NCBI RefSeq assembly: GCF_031458115.1
Contig: NZ_JAVDXV010000003.1
Coordinates: 248,001-312,000 of the forward strand
Source: Pelomonas asaccharophilus_A
GTDB lineage: Bacteria > Pseudomonadota > Gammaproteobacteria > Burkholderiales > Burkholderiaceae_C
Length of the DNA: 64,000 nucleotides
Direction: 5' to 3'
The notes under the pieces are model-generated. The model was not told the origin of the DNA and did not search any database. It worked only from the letters and a program-made list of their open reading frames with translations. A program made the position numbers and the translations under genes. Positions 54,337 to 61,608 of the stretch are shown one piece after another (within the stretch, counting starts at the first letter, position 1; each line of letters starts with the position of its first letter).

Positions 54337-54974
54337 GCCGTGCCTCCGGCGGACTGCATTGCGTCGACACGGTCGCGCAGCGCGATCAGCGCCGGCGCAT
54401 GGGCCAGGAACGCGGCCACGATGTCGGGGTCGAAGGCGCTGCCGGCCTGTTCGGCGAGCATGGCCAGCGCGCGGTCGTCGGCCCGCGCGGGACGGAAGCG
54501 CCGTTGCATGGTCAGCGAGTCGAAGTAGTCCACGACCGCAACGATACGCGCAGACAGCGGAATGGTCTTGCCTTTCAAGCCGTCGGGATAACCGTTGCCG
54601 TCCCAGCGCTCGCGGTAGTTCAGCGCGATCTCGGCCGCCAGCACGAACAGCGGCAGGCGCGAACCGCCCAACAGAGCGGCGCCGCGGCGGGGTTGCGCCT
54701 GGGCGCGGCGGCGCCCCTCGGCGCTGGTCAGCGGCCAGTCGGGCTCGAACTCGGCGGCGGTGGGGTCGAACTCGCCGATGTCGTGCAGCGGCGCCGCCAG
54801 ACGCAGCAACTGGGCGGCGTCGGGGTCCAGCCCCAGGCGGAGGCCCAGCGCCTCGGCCAAGTGTCCAATGCGAGCGCGGTGGGCCAGCCTCGCCTCGTCC
54901 GGTGCTGGGCTCGCGTTCGGCCCGGGCAGCGGTTGCGGGGTGGGCAGGGAGGGCGGCGTGGCGGTGGAAGACAT
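54333..54974 (-). CDS. HD-GYP-like protein with missing metal ligands
   Basis: A 213-residue cytoplasmic protein with the HD-GYP domain layout: His32, HDIGEF (64-69), then RERWDGNGYPDGLKG and IVAVVDYFDSLT. Yet the following ligands are lost: the His of the HPxxG region is Gln94, and the usual His-His before ERWDG is Tyr120-Arg121; HDIGK has become HDIGE. Cyclic-di-GMP hydrolysis is therefore unlikely. Its stop overlaps the binding-protein start (GTGA), placing it first in a three-gene signalling operon. A cyclic nucleotide-binding or protein-binding role is possible. Confidence 0.8.
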   Translation of the reverse strand: MSSTATPPSLPTPQPLPGPNASPAPDEARLAHRARIGHLAEALGLRLGLDPDAAQLLRLAAPLHDIGEFDPTAAEFEPDWPLTSAEGRRRAQAQPRRGAALLGGSRLPLFVLAAEIALNYRERWDGNGYPDGLKGKTIPLSARIVAVVDYFDSLTMQRRFRPARADDRALAMLAEQAGSAFDPDIVAAFLAHAPALIALRDRVDAMQSAGGTA

Positions 54975-54997
54975 GGGACTCCGGCGTGCTGCCTGAA

Positions 54998-55022
54998 TTA
55001 TCAACACGATCATTTCTATCAA
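54998..55022. promoter_or_regulatory. TTATCAA box pair in the divergent promoter
   Basis: TTATCAA at 54998-55004 and CTATCAA at 55016-55022 lie in the 86-base AT-rich gap between the HD-GYP-like operon and the HTH-receiver gene. The box matches the arm of the palindrome at 56525-56555 before the lone receiver gene. Binding by the HTH-receiver protein is a testable guess. Confidence 0.45.
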
Positions 55023-55060
55023 ATACAGGCAGATCGGCAAGCTCCGATGAATTCGGCAAA

Positions 55061-55672
55061 ATGTCGCGGGTGAAACCCAACCCGCCCGTCCCTGACACCT
55101 GCTCCACCACCGAGGCCGCCCAGCGCCTGGGCATGGCCGTCCGTTCGGTACAGCTGATGGTCGACCGTGGCGAGCTGCAGGCCTGGAAGACGCCCGGGGG
55201 GCACCGCCGCATCCTGCGCAGCTCCATCGACGCGTTGCTGCAGCTGCGTGGTGGTGCGCCGGTCACGTCTGGCGGCGTGGCGGTCGGCCTGGAGCGGCCG
55301 CTGACGCTGCTGCTCATCGAGGACTCGGTGCACTTCCAGAACCTGATCGGCCTGGTCGTCAAGCGCGAGCTGCCGGAGGCCGAGCTGCACATCGCGTCCG
55401 ACGGCATCGCCGGCCTGGCGCTGGCGGGCAGGCTGGAGCCCGACGTGCTGCTCATCGACATCCTGCTGCCCGGCATCGACGGCGCGGCGCTGATCACCAG
55501 TCTGCGCTCGCACCCGCAGTTCGCGGCCAGCAAGCTCATCGTCGTGACCTCGCTGGACGAGGCCCAGCGCGAGCCCTACCGCTTTGCGCTGGACGGTGTG
55601 CCGGTGGTGCACAAGACCGCGCTGGTCACGGCCCTGCCGCCGCTGCTGGCGCGCGCCACCGCCACGGCCTGA
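55061..55672 (+). CDS. Excisionase-type helix-turn-helix fused to a receiver domain
   Basis: A 203-residue protein with reversed order compared with common regulators. An N-terminal MerR/excisionase-like helix-turn-helix (STTEAAQRLGMAVRSVQLMV, KTPGGHRRIL) is followed by a receiver domain (about 80-200). The latter has phosphoacceptor Asp in VLLIDILLPGIDG, Thr in IVVTSLDE and Lys in VVHKTALV. It would bind DNA under control of phosphorylation. The likely kinase is the PAS kinase encoded divergently upstream. Confidence 0.88.
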   Translation: MSRVKPNPPVPDTCSTTEAAQRLGMAVRSVQLMVDRGELQAWKTPGGHRRILRSSIDALLQLRGGAPVTSGGVAVGLERPLTLLLIEDSVHFQNLIGLVVKRELPEAELHIASDGIAGLALAGRLEPDVLLIDILLPGIDGAALITSLRSHPQFAASKLIVVTSLDEAQREPYRFALDGVPVVHKTALVTALPPLLARATATA

Positions 55673-55736
55673 CGGGGCGGGTTCCTCCCAGCGCGCCACG
55701 CTGCCATCGCGCGGTGCGACAGGCGATGATGGGCCC

Positions 55737-56459
55737 ATGTCCGCACGACTGCTGCTCATCGAGGACGACGCTGCCATCGCGCGCTTCGTCGAACTGGCAC
55801 TGGAAGAGTTACCTGACCATGACCCCGAGGCGCCGCCCGTGGAGTTCCGCCTGGTGCGCAGCCTCGCCGGCGCGCGCGAGGCACTGGCCGGCGGCGGCTG
55901 GGCGCTGGTCATCAGCGACCTGATGCTGCCCGACGGCTCGGCCGAACTGCTGCTAGCGGAAGGCCATGCGCGCGCGCCCGGCGCGCCGCCGTGGCTGGTG
56001 TTCAGCGCCGGCGTTCACGACGAGCGCCGCCCGCTGCTGGCGGCCCAGGGCGTGGCCTGCACGCTGCGCAAGCCGGTGCCGCTGGAGGAGCTGCTGAGCG
56101 CCATCGCGGGCCTGCTGCGTCGCGGTGAAGCGCCGGTGCCGCCCGAGGCCGCCACCGCCGCGGGCGATCCGGTGGCGACGCATTTCGGCGGCGACCGCGC
56201 GATGTACGAGAGCTTTCGCGCCGGCTGCCTGGAGCGCTTCGGTGCCGACCTGGCGCAGGGCGAGGCCGCCGTCGCGGCCAGCGACGCGGTGGCGTTGCGG
56301 CCCGTGGTGCATGGGCTCAAGGCCGTGCTGGAGCTGATCGGCGAGCCGGGCCTGGCCGCACAGGCGCGCGCGCTGGAGGCCGCTGCCGAACAGGGCGAGG
56401 TGGCCGCCCAGGCCTGGGCCGTGATGGCCCAGGGCCTGCGGACGCTGGCGTCACGTTGA
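55737..56459 (+). CDS. Receiver-Hpt two-domain phosphorelay protein
   Basis: A 240-residue protein: receiver domain (LLLIEDDAAIARF, phosphoacceptor Asp in LVISDLMLPDG, Lys in TLRKPVPLEE), a Pro/Ala linker, then a C-terminal histidine phosphotransfer domain with VVHGLKAVLELIGEPGLAAQ around the His. It could pass phosphate between the orphan-domain kinase and the two other receivers encoded beside it. It starts 64 bases after the HTH-receiver gene. Confidence 0.85.
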   Translation: MSARLLLIEDDAAIARFVELALEELPDHDPEAPPVEFRLVRSLAGAREALAGGGWALVISDLMLPDGSAELLLAEGHARAPGAPPWLVFSAGVHDERRPLLAAQGVACTLRKPVPLEELLSAIAGLLRRGEAPVPPEAATAAGDPVATHFGGDRAMYESFRAGCLERFGADLAQGEAAVAASDAVALRPVVHGLKAVLELIGEPGLAAQARALEAAAEQGEVAAQAWAVMAQGLRTLASR

Positions 56460-56524
56460 GGCCAATGATCTGCAATATTTTGCGCAATTGATCTGACGGC
56501 CCCCGAGTAGGGGCATGCGTCCAG

Positions 56525-56555
56525 CTGTGTTTATCAATAAATTTGATAATCACAG
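56525..56555. promoter_or_regulatory. 31-base near-perfect palindromic operator candidate
   Basis: The sequence reads CTGTG, N, TTATCAA, TAAAT, TTGATAA, N, CACAG: a symmetrical element of 31 bases in an AT-rich gap before the lone receiver gene. It resembles the TTATCAA boxes in the promoter region at 54998-55022. It may bind a dimeric regulator, or form a structure. There is no T-run, so it does not look like a terminator. Confidence 0.6.
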
Positions 56556-56648
56556 CAAATCTAACGGACGTCTCAGATGTACAACGCTTTCCCACAACGG
56601 TTCTTCCCGCCGGGGTCTCTGCGCCCTCGCGGAGGCTGAGGGGTGCCC

Positions 56649-57023
56649 ATGTCGATGCGTGTGGTGCTCTATGTCGAGGACGATCCGGTCAGCGCGATGC
56701 TGATGCAAGGCATCCTGGAGCTGAGGCCGGGTTTCCAGCTGAAGGTGGCGCGCAGTGGTGCCGACGCCCGAGCCTGTATGGGCGCCGGGCGTGTTGACCT
56801 GCTGCTGTGCGACCTGCGCCTGCCCGACGTGCCCGGTGACCGGCTGCTGGCCGAACTGCGCGCCCAAGGCCTGCCGATGGCCGTGCCGGCGCTGCTGGTG
56901 ACGGCCGAGGCCGACTACGTGGCCGCCGACCTGGCCCGCCGCGGGGGCTTCGACGGCTACTGGACCAAGCCACTAGATGTGGCGGCCACGCTACGCAGCC
57001 TGGAGCGTTGGTTGGGCGGCTGA
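56649..57023 (+). CDS. Stand-alone receiver domain protein
   Basis: A 124-residue single-domain response regulator: VVLYVEDDPVSAMLM, phosphoacceptor Asp in LLLCDLRLPD, Thr in ALLVTAEAD, and Lys in GYWTKPLD. GAGGGG at 56638-56643 precedes ATG 56649; a GTG at 56643 and an ATG at 56655 are alternatives. With no output domain it may serve as an intermediate or phosphate sink for the neighbouring relay. Confidence 0.87.
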   Translation: MSMRVVLYVEDDPVSAMLMQGILELRPGFQLKVARSGADARACMGAGRVDLLLCDLRLPDVPGDRLLAELRAQGLPMAVPALLVTAEADYVAADLARRGGFDGYWTKPLDVAATLRSLERWLGG

Positions 57024-57033
57024 CCGAGGATTT

Positions 57034-57070
57034 GCGGGCCGAGCGCCGGGCCGCTCCCAAGCCGGCCCGC
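57034..57070. repeat. GC-rich hairpin downstream of the lone receiver gene
   Basis: GCGGGCCG at 57034-57041 pairs exactly with 57063-57070; further G/C pairing is possible in the loop. It lies 11 bases after the receiver stop without a T-run. The rest of the 313-base gap up to 57336 shows no supported gene, only GC-rich sequence that probably holds the DUF1800 promoter. Confidence 0.55.
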
Positions 57071-57336
57071 CATGGCGATGTGCGCGCGGCTCAATGCCGC
57101 GTGCATCGCCGTCCCCTCGGGGGCTGAGGCCGGACACATGGCGCCCGGTGGGCGGCATGTGCCTGCCGAAGAGCTGCGGCACTGTCCGCAGCGCGGTCTG
57201 CAAGACCGACCAGGCCCGCCCGCGTTCAGCGGGAGCGGGTCTGGCGAGGGGCATACACATTTCTTTGCGCGTGGGCCACATGCCCTTGCGCAGAACGCGG
57301 GATGCTCCGGTCCAAAGACGGACACGGAGACGCCCG

Positions 57337-58854
57337 ATGAAAAACCGCCGCTTCATGCTGGAAAGCGCCGCCGCGCTGGCCGGCCTGGCACTGACCCGCC
57401 GCGGCCAGGCCGCGACAGCCGCAGCCGCTTCGCCGCTGAGCGCCGATGAACGCGCGCTGCATGCGCTGAACCGCCTGGGCTACGGCCCACGCCCGGCCGA
57501 TGCCGCCGCCATCGCGGAGCAGGGCGCCGAACGCTGGCTGGCGCGCTTCCTCGACGAACAACTGCAGCCGCGCCGCCTGCCGCAGCCCGACGCGCTGGCC
57601 ACCCGGTTGGCCTGCCTGGAAGTGCTGAAGCTGGACCAGGCTGAGCTGATGACCCGCTACCGCGACGCCGTGCGCGCGGCCCGCGAGGCCAGGCGCGAGC
57701 AGGCCAAGGGCGAGACGCCCAGTGCCGATGCGCTGAACGCGGTACGCGAGAAGGTCAGGCCGCTGGTGCTGCAGGCTGGCACCGCGCGGCTGGCGCGCGC
57801 GCTGCAGAGCCCAGCGCAGCTGGAAGAGGTGCTGACCGAGTTCTGGTTCAACCACTTCAATGTGTTCTCCGGCAAGAACGCGGTGGGCGTGCTGGTGGCC
57901 GACTATGAGCAGACCGCCATCCGGCCGCATGTGCTGGGGCGCTTCCGCGACATGCTGGGCGCGACCGCCAAGCATCCGGCCATGCTGGTCTACCTGGACA
58001 ACGCGCAGAGCGCCGCACCGCGCATGCAGCCGCGCGCGAGCGGCGAGGGCGCGCGCCAGCGCGGCCTCAACGAAAACTATGCGCGCGAGCTGATGGAACT
58101 GCACACGCTGGGCGTGGACGGCGGTTACACCCAGCGCGACGTGACCGAGCTGGCGCGCATGCTGACCGGCTGGGGCATAGACGCACGCGCCGGCAAGGGC
58201 CCCGTGTTCGAGTTCGACGCGCGCCGCCACGACCGCGGCAGCAAGACCTGGCTGGGCAAAGCCATTCCCGCTGCCGGCCAGGCCGAGGGCGAGCGCGCGC
58301 TGGACGTGCTGGCCGCGCACCCATCCACCGCCAGGCATCTGGCCTTCAAGTTCGCGCAGGCCTTCGTGGCCGACCAGCCGCCGCCGGCGCTGGTGGACCG
58401 CCTGGCGGACAGCTTCAAGAGCAGCGGCGGCGACCTGCGCGAGCTGACGCGCACGCTGATGCAGTCCGACGAGTTCTGGAGCCGCGAGGCCTACCAGGCC
58501 AAGTTCAAGACGCCTTACCAGTACCTCATCTCCAGCCTGCGCGCGCTGGACCTGCCACTGGCCCAGCCGCAGCCGCTGCTGCAGGCGCTGCAACAAGCCG
58601 GCCAGCCGCTGTACGGCGCGCAGACGCCCGACGGCTACAAGAACACCGCCGCTGCCTGGCGCAACCCCGAGGCGTTGACGCAGCGCGTGCAACTGGCCAC
58701 CACGCTGGGCCAGCGCAGCGGCGTCAGCCCGCAGCGCCTGAGCAGCACGTTGGGTGCCGCCTTGAGCGAGCCCACGCGGCGCACGCTGGCGGCCGAGCCC
58801 GCCGGCCAGCAAGTGGCGCTGCTGCTGGCCTCCCCCGACTTCATGAAAAGGTGA
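57337..58854 (+). CDS. DUF1800 family exported protein
   Basis: A 505-residue protein beginning KNRRFMLESAAALAGLALT, a Tat-like or Sec-type export signal with Arg-Arg. Family patterns include LHALNRLGYGP, EFWFNHFNVFSGK, LNENYARELMELHTLGVDGG and LARMLTGWGID. DUF1800 proteins are usually encoded next to DUF1501 proteins, as here, and are poorly understood, with suggested roles at the cell surface. Its end overlaps the ribosome site of the next gene. Confidence 0.92.
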   Translation: MKNRRFMLESAAALAGLALTRRGQAATAAAASPLSADERALHALNRLGYGPRPADAAAIAEQGAERWLARFLDEQLQPRRLPQPDALATRLACLEVLKLDQAELMTRYRDAVRAAREARREQAKGETPSADALNAVREKVRPLVLQAGTARLARALQSPAQLEEVLTEFWFNHFNVFSGKNAVGVLVADYEQTAIRPHVLGRFRDMLGATAKHPAMLVYLDNAQSAAPRMQPRASGEGARQRGLNENYARELMELHTLGVDGGYTQRDVTELARMLTGWGIDARAGKGPVFEFDARRHDRGSKTWLGKAIPAAGQAEGERALDVLAAHPSTARHLAFKFAQAFVADQPPPALVDRLADSFKSSGGDLRELTRTLMQSDEFWSREAYQAKFKTPYQYLISSLRALDLPLAQPQPLLQALQQAGQPLYGAQTPDGYKNTAAAWRNPEALTQRVQLATTLGQRSGVSPQRLSSTLGAALSEPTRRTLAAEPAGQQVALLLASPDFMKR

Positions 58855-58859
58855 TCGCG

Positions 58860-60119
58860 ATGCTGCGTCGACAACTGCTGCACTTCGGTGCCTTCACGCT
58901 GGGCGGCCTGCCGGTCTCGCTGGTGCGCGCACAGGGCGCGACCCAGAAGAAGATGGTCGTCGTCATGCTGCGCGGCGCGGTGGATGGCCTGTCGGTCGTT
59001 GCGCCCTATGGTGACCGCGACTACGCCGCCGGCCGGCCGCAGATCGCGCTGAACGCGCCGGGCGCCGAGGACGGCCTCATCAAGCTGGACTCGCTGTTCG
59101 GCCTGCACCCGTCGCTGGCCATGCTGAAGCGCCACTGGGACGGCGGCCAACTGGCCTTCGTGCACGCCAGCGGCTCGCCCGACCCGACGCGGTCGCACTT
59201 CGACGCGCAGGACTACCTGGAATCCGGGACGCCCGGCCGCAAGTCCACGCCCGACGGCTGGATGAACCGGCTGCTGGCCGCGCTGCCCGGCGAGCCCGCG
59301 CCCACGCGCGCCATCAGCCAGGGCAACACGCCGCCGCGCATCTTCTCGGGCACCGCGAGCGTCGCCAGCCTGGGCCTGGGGCCCAATGCGCTGCAGCGCC
59401 GCGCCATCGACAACCCGCAGATGCAGGCCGGCCTGGCCAAGCTCTACGCCGGCGACGCGCCGCTCAGCGGCACGCTGCGCGACACCACCGAGGGCCGCGA
59501 AGGCATGGCGCGCAGCATGGCGTCTGGCAACGCGATGGGTGGTGGCGGCATGGGCGGCGGCCGCTCCATGGACCCGACGGCCGACGCCGGCGCGCCGTCC
59601 GCGCGCAGCTTCGCGGCCGACGCGCAGCGGCTGGGCACGCTGATCCGCAAGGATCCCAACACCCAGCTCGCGTTCACATCGGTGGGGGGCTGGGACACCC
59701 ACGTCAACCAGGGCGCCGCGCGCGGCCAGCTGGCCAACCGCCTGGCCAGCCTGGGCGAAGGGCTGGACGCGCTGAGCCGCGGCCTGGGCGACGCCTACAA
59801 GGACACGGTCATCGTCGTCGTCAGCGAGTTCGGCCGCACCGTGCGCCAGAACGGCAACGGCGGCACCGACCACGGCCGCGGCAACGTCATGTGGCTGATG
59901 GGCGGCCCCATCGCGGGCGGCCAGGTGCTGGGCGACTGGCCGGGCCTGGACAAGGCCGCGCTGGCCGACGGCCGCGACCTGGCCGTGACCACCGACTTCC
60001 GCCAGGTGCTGGCGCCGGTGCTGCAGCGCCACCTGGGCCTGTCGGAAACCGCACTGGCAACAGTGTTTCCCCAGTCACCGCAGACTTGGCGTCACGCGGA
60101 CAAGCTGGTGCGGGCCTGA
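58860..60119 (+). CDS. DUF1501 family exported protein
   Basis: A 419-residue exported protein (signal about residues 1-25, with Arg-Arg near the start). It has the sulfatase/alkaline-phosphatase-like fold pattern: KKMVVVMLRGAVDGLSVV, DPTRSHFDAQDYLESG, and VVSEFGRTVRQNG followed by GGTDHGRGN. These include the usual metal-site Asp and His positions. The start at ATG 58860 has AAGGTGA at a good distance; an upstream GTG at 58851 is possible. It forms a two-gene unit with the DUF1800 gene. Substrate unknown. Confidence 0.92.
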   Translation: MLRRQLLHFGAFTLGGLPVSLVRAQGATQKKMVVVMLRGAVDGLSVVAPYGDRDYAAGRPQIALNAPGAEDGLIKLDSLFGLHPSLAMLKRHWDGGQLAFVHASGSPDPTRSHFDAQDYLESGTPGRKSTPDGWMNRLLAALPGEPAPTRAISQGNTPPRIFSGTASVASLGLGPNALQRRAIDNPQMQAGLAKLYAGDAPLSGTLRDTTEGREGMARSMASGNAMGGGGMGGGRSMDPTADAGAPSARSFAADAQRLGTLIRKDPNTQLAFTSVGGWDTHVNQGAARGQLANRLASLGEGLDALSRGLGDAYKDTVIVVVSEFGRTVRQNGNGGTDHGRGNVMWLMGGPIAGGQVLGDWPGLDKAALADGRDLAVTTDFRQVLAPVLQRHLGLSETALATVFPQSPQTWRHADKLVRA

Positions 60120-60148
60120 CGCCCCGCCGCAACCGCAGGGAGATGGAC

Positions 60149-60238
60149 ATGGCGCGAATCTCGTTGCATTCGGTCGGACTGTGGACGCTGGTGGCCGTGC
60201 TGGCCTATTGCTTCCTGGTGGCGACCGGCATCGCCTGA
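60149..60238 (+). CDS. Tiny single-helix membrane protein
   Basis: A possible 29-residue protein that is mostly one hydrophobic helix (VGLWTLVAVLAYCFLVATG). GGGAG at 60138-60142 lies at a good distance from ATG 60149; an ATG at 60143 is also in frame. It follows the DUF1501 gene by 29 bases and overlaps the end of the acetyltransferase gene on the other strand. No family is recognised. It is supported only by ribosome site, hydrophobicity and position. Confidence 0.4.
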   Translation: MARISLHSVGLWTLVAVLAYCFLVATGIA

Positions 60239-60708
60239 GCCAGCGGCAGGCTCATGACGATCTCGCCGTCGTCCACCTCGCCCGTGGGCGCGAAGCCCAG
60301 CGCACGGTAGAACGGCTCAGGGCAGCCCGGGCCGGGCACGTAGGACAGCGCCAGTGAGCTGAACAGTCCCTTGGCCCGCACGTGCTCGATGACGAGCAGC
60401 AACGCGTCACGCCCGACACCACGGCCCTGGAAGCGTGCATCGACCATGAAGCGCCACACGCCCACGGCCGGCCGCGCAGGCGGGGGTGAGCGCAGCGACT
60501 CGTCCGCCAGCATGACAAAGCCGGCCAGTTCTTCCCCGGCATAGATCGCGCGATACCAGGCCTCGGGCGCGAACAGCGCCTGTGCCAGCGATACCGCGTT
60601 GGGCGCGACAAAGCCGGCCTGGCTTTCGGCGACGGCCAGCTGGGTGACGGCGCGCACGGTGTCGGCGGTGATCTCGCGCAGCGAGACGGTCGTGGGGAGC
60701 GTGTTCAT
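60205..60708 (-). CDS. GNAT-family N-acetyltransferase
   Basis: A 167-residue acetyltransferase with the acetyl-CoA-binding loop RFQGRGVGRDALL, the strand-4 region VWRFMVDA and a C-terminal FYRALGF motif. It resembles spermine/spermidine-type GNAT proteins (SpeG-like layout), but the substrate cannot be assigned. Met at 60708 was taken as start; one three codons upstream is possible. Confidence 0.88.
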   Translation of the reverse strand: MNTLPTTVSLREITADTVRAVTQLAVAESQAGFVAPNAVSLAQALFAPEAWYRAIYAGEELAGFVMLADESLRSPPPARPAVGVWRFMVDARFQGRGVGRDALLLVIEHVRAKGLFSSLALSYVPGPGCPEPFYRALGFAPTGEVDDGEIVMSLPLAQAMPVATRKQ

Positions 60709-60850
60709 GGCCGGCATTGTGGGCGCCGCTCGGCGCCGCGCATCTGCAGTTCATCCGCTCCCGCCCGCGATTCATCGCGAGGCGCTCGCGGCGGCGGCAG
60801 TCGTTGCAGACACTGCAATCACTGACACAGCCAACCCACCGGAGCCCACC

Positions 60851-61096
60851 ATGAACACCGCCGCCAAGACCTTCGCCATCGCCATCGCTTCCGTCGCCGC
60901 AGCCGCCGCGCTGGGCGTCGGCCTGGCGGACCGTGCCGCAGCGCCTGCGGTCGAGGTGGTCAAGCTGGAGCGCGTGGTCATCACCGGCAAGCGCGCCGAC
61001 GCGCCGGTCATCGCGCAGCTGCCGCGCGTCGTCATCGAGGGCCGCCGTGCCGAGACCACGCTGGCCGCCGCCTCGACAGGCACGCGCCGCGTCTGA
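60851..61096 (+). CDS. Small exported protein with repeated short motif
   Basis: An 81-residue protein: N-terminal hydrophobic segment (residues 8-24, a signal or anchor), then two copies of a short motif, LERVVITGKR and LPRVVIEGRR, in about 40 residues. It is followed by a strong intrinsic terminator, supporting that it is a real gene. I do not recognise the family, but similar small proteins with VV-x-G-R/K repeats seem frequent in related bacteria. Function unknown. Confidence 0.65.
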   Translation: MNTAAKTFAIAIASVAAAAALGVGLADRAAAPAVEVVKLERVVITGKRADAPVIAQLPRVVIEGRRAETTLAAASTGTRRV

Positions 61097-61121
61097 AGCC
61101 GCGCTGCCGTCAGTCGCCACC

Positions 61122-61146
61122 AACCCGCCGCTGGCGGGTTTTTGTT
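61122..61146 (+). terminator. Intrinsic terminator
   Basis: AACCCGCC and GGCGGGTT form an 8-base-pair stem with a 3-base loop, followed by a T-rich run interrupted by one G. It ends the small exported protein transcript. The T-run is only on the plus strand; it abuts the stop of the convergent DUF2200 gene. Confidence 0.9.
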
Positions 61147-61150
61147 TTTT

Positions 61151-61501
61151 CTAGCGGCGCAGGATCTTCTCCATCGCCTTTCCTTTAGCCAGCTCATCAA
61201 CGAGCTTGTCCAGCCAGCGCAACTTCTGCATCAGCGGGTCCTCGATGTCTTCCACGCGGATGCCGCAGACCACGCCGGTGATCAGCGGGGCATTCGGGTT
61301 CAGTGCGGGCGCGTCGGCGAAGAAGCGGCGGAAGTCCCAGCCTTCGTCCAGTACCCGCTGCAACCCGGCGGCGTCGTAGCCGGTCAGCCACTGGATGACC
61401 TGGTCGACCTCCGCCTGCGTGCGGCCCTTGCGCTCGGCCTTCTGCACATACATCGGGTAGACCTTGGCGAAGGCGGTCGAGTAGATGCGGTGTTCGGACA
61501 T
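61151..61501 (-). CDS. DUF2200 domain-containing protein
   Basis: A 116-residue protein beginning HRIYSTAFAKVYPMYVQKAE with KGRTQAEVDQVIQWLTGYD, the DUF2200 pattern. It is about 115 residues in the family, helical, and often adjacent to mobile or stress genes. The molecular role is unknown. It converges on the small exported gene. Confidence 0.9.
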   Translation of the reverse strand: MSEHRIYSTAFAKVYPMYVQKAERKGRTQAEVDQVIQWLTGYDAAGLQRVLDEGWDFRRFFADAPALNPNAPLITGVVCGIRVEDIEDPLMQKLRWLDKLVDELAKGKAMEKILRR

Positions 61502-61608
61502 GGGTTGGATGCTATCGGCCGGACTGTCCGGACAGTGTCCGCGGACAGCGTCCGCAGCGCCAAGTGACTGATTTGTAACGGACATCCCGCTGGCACACGC
61601 CTTGCGAA

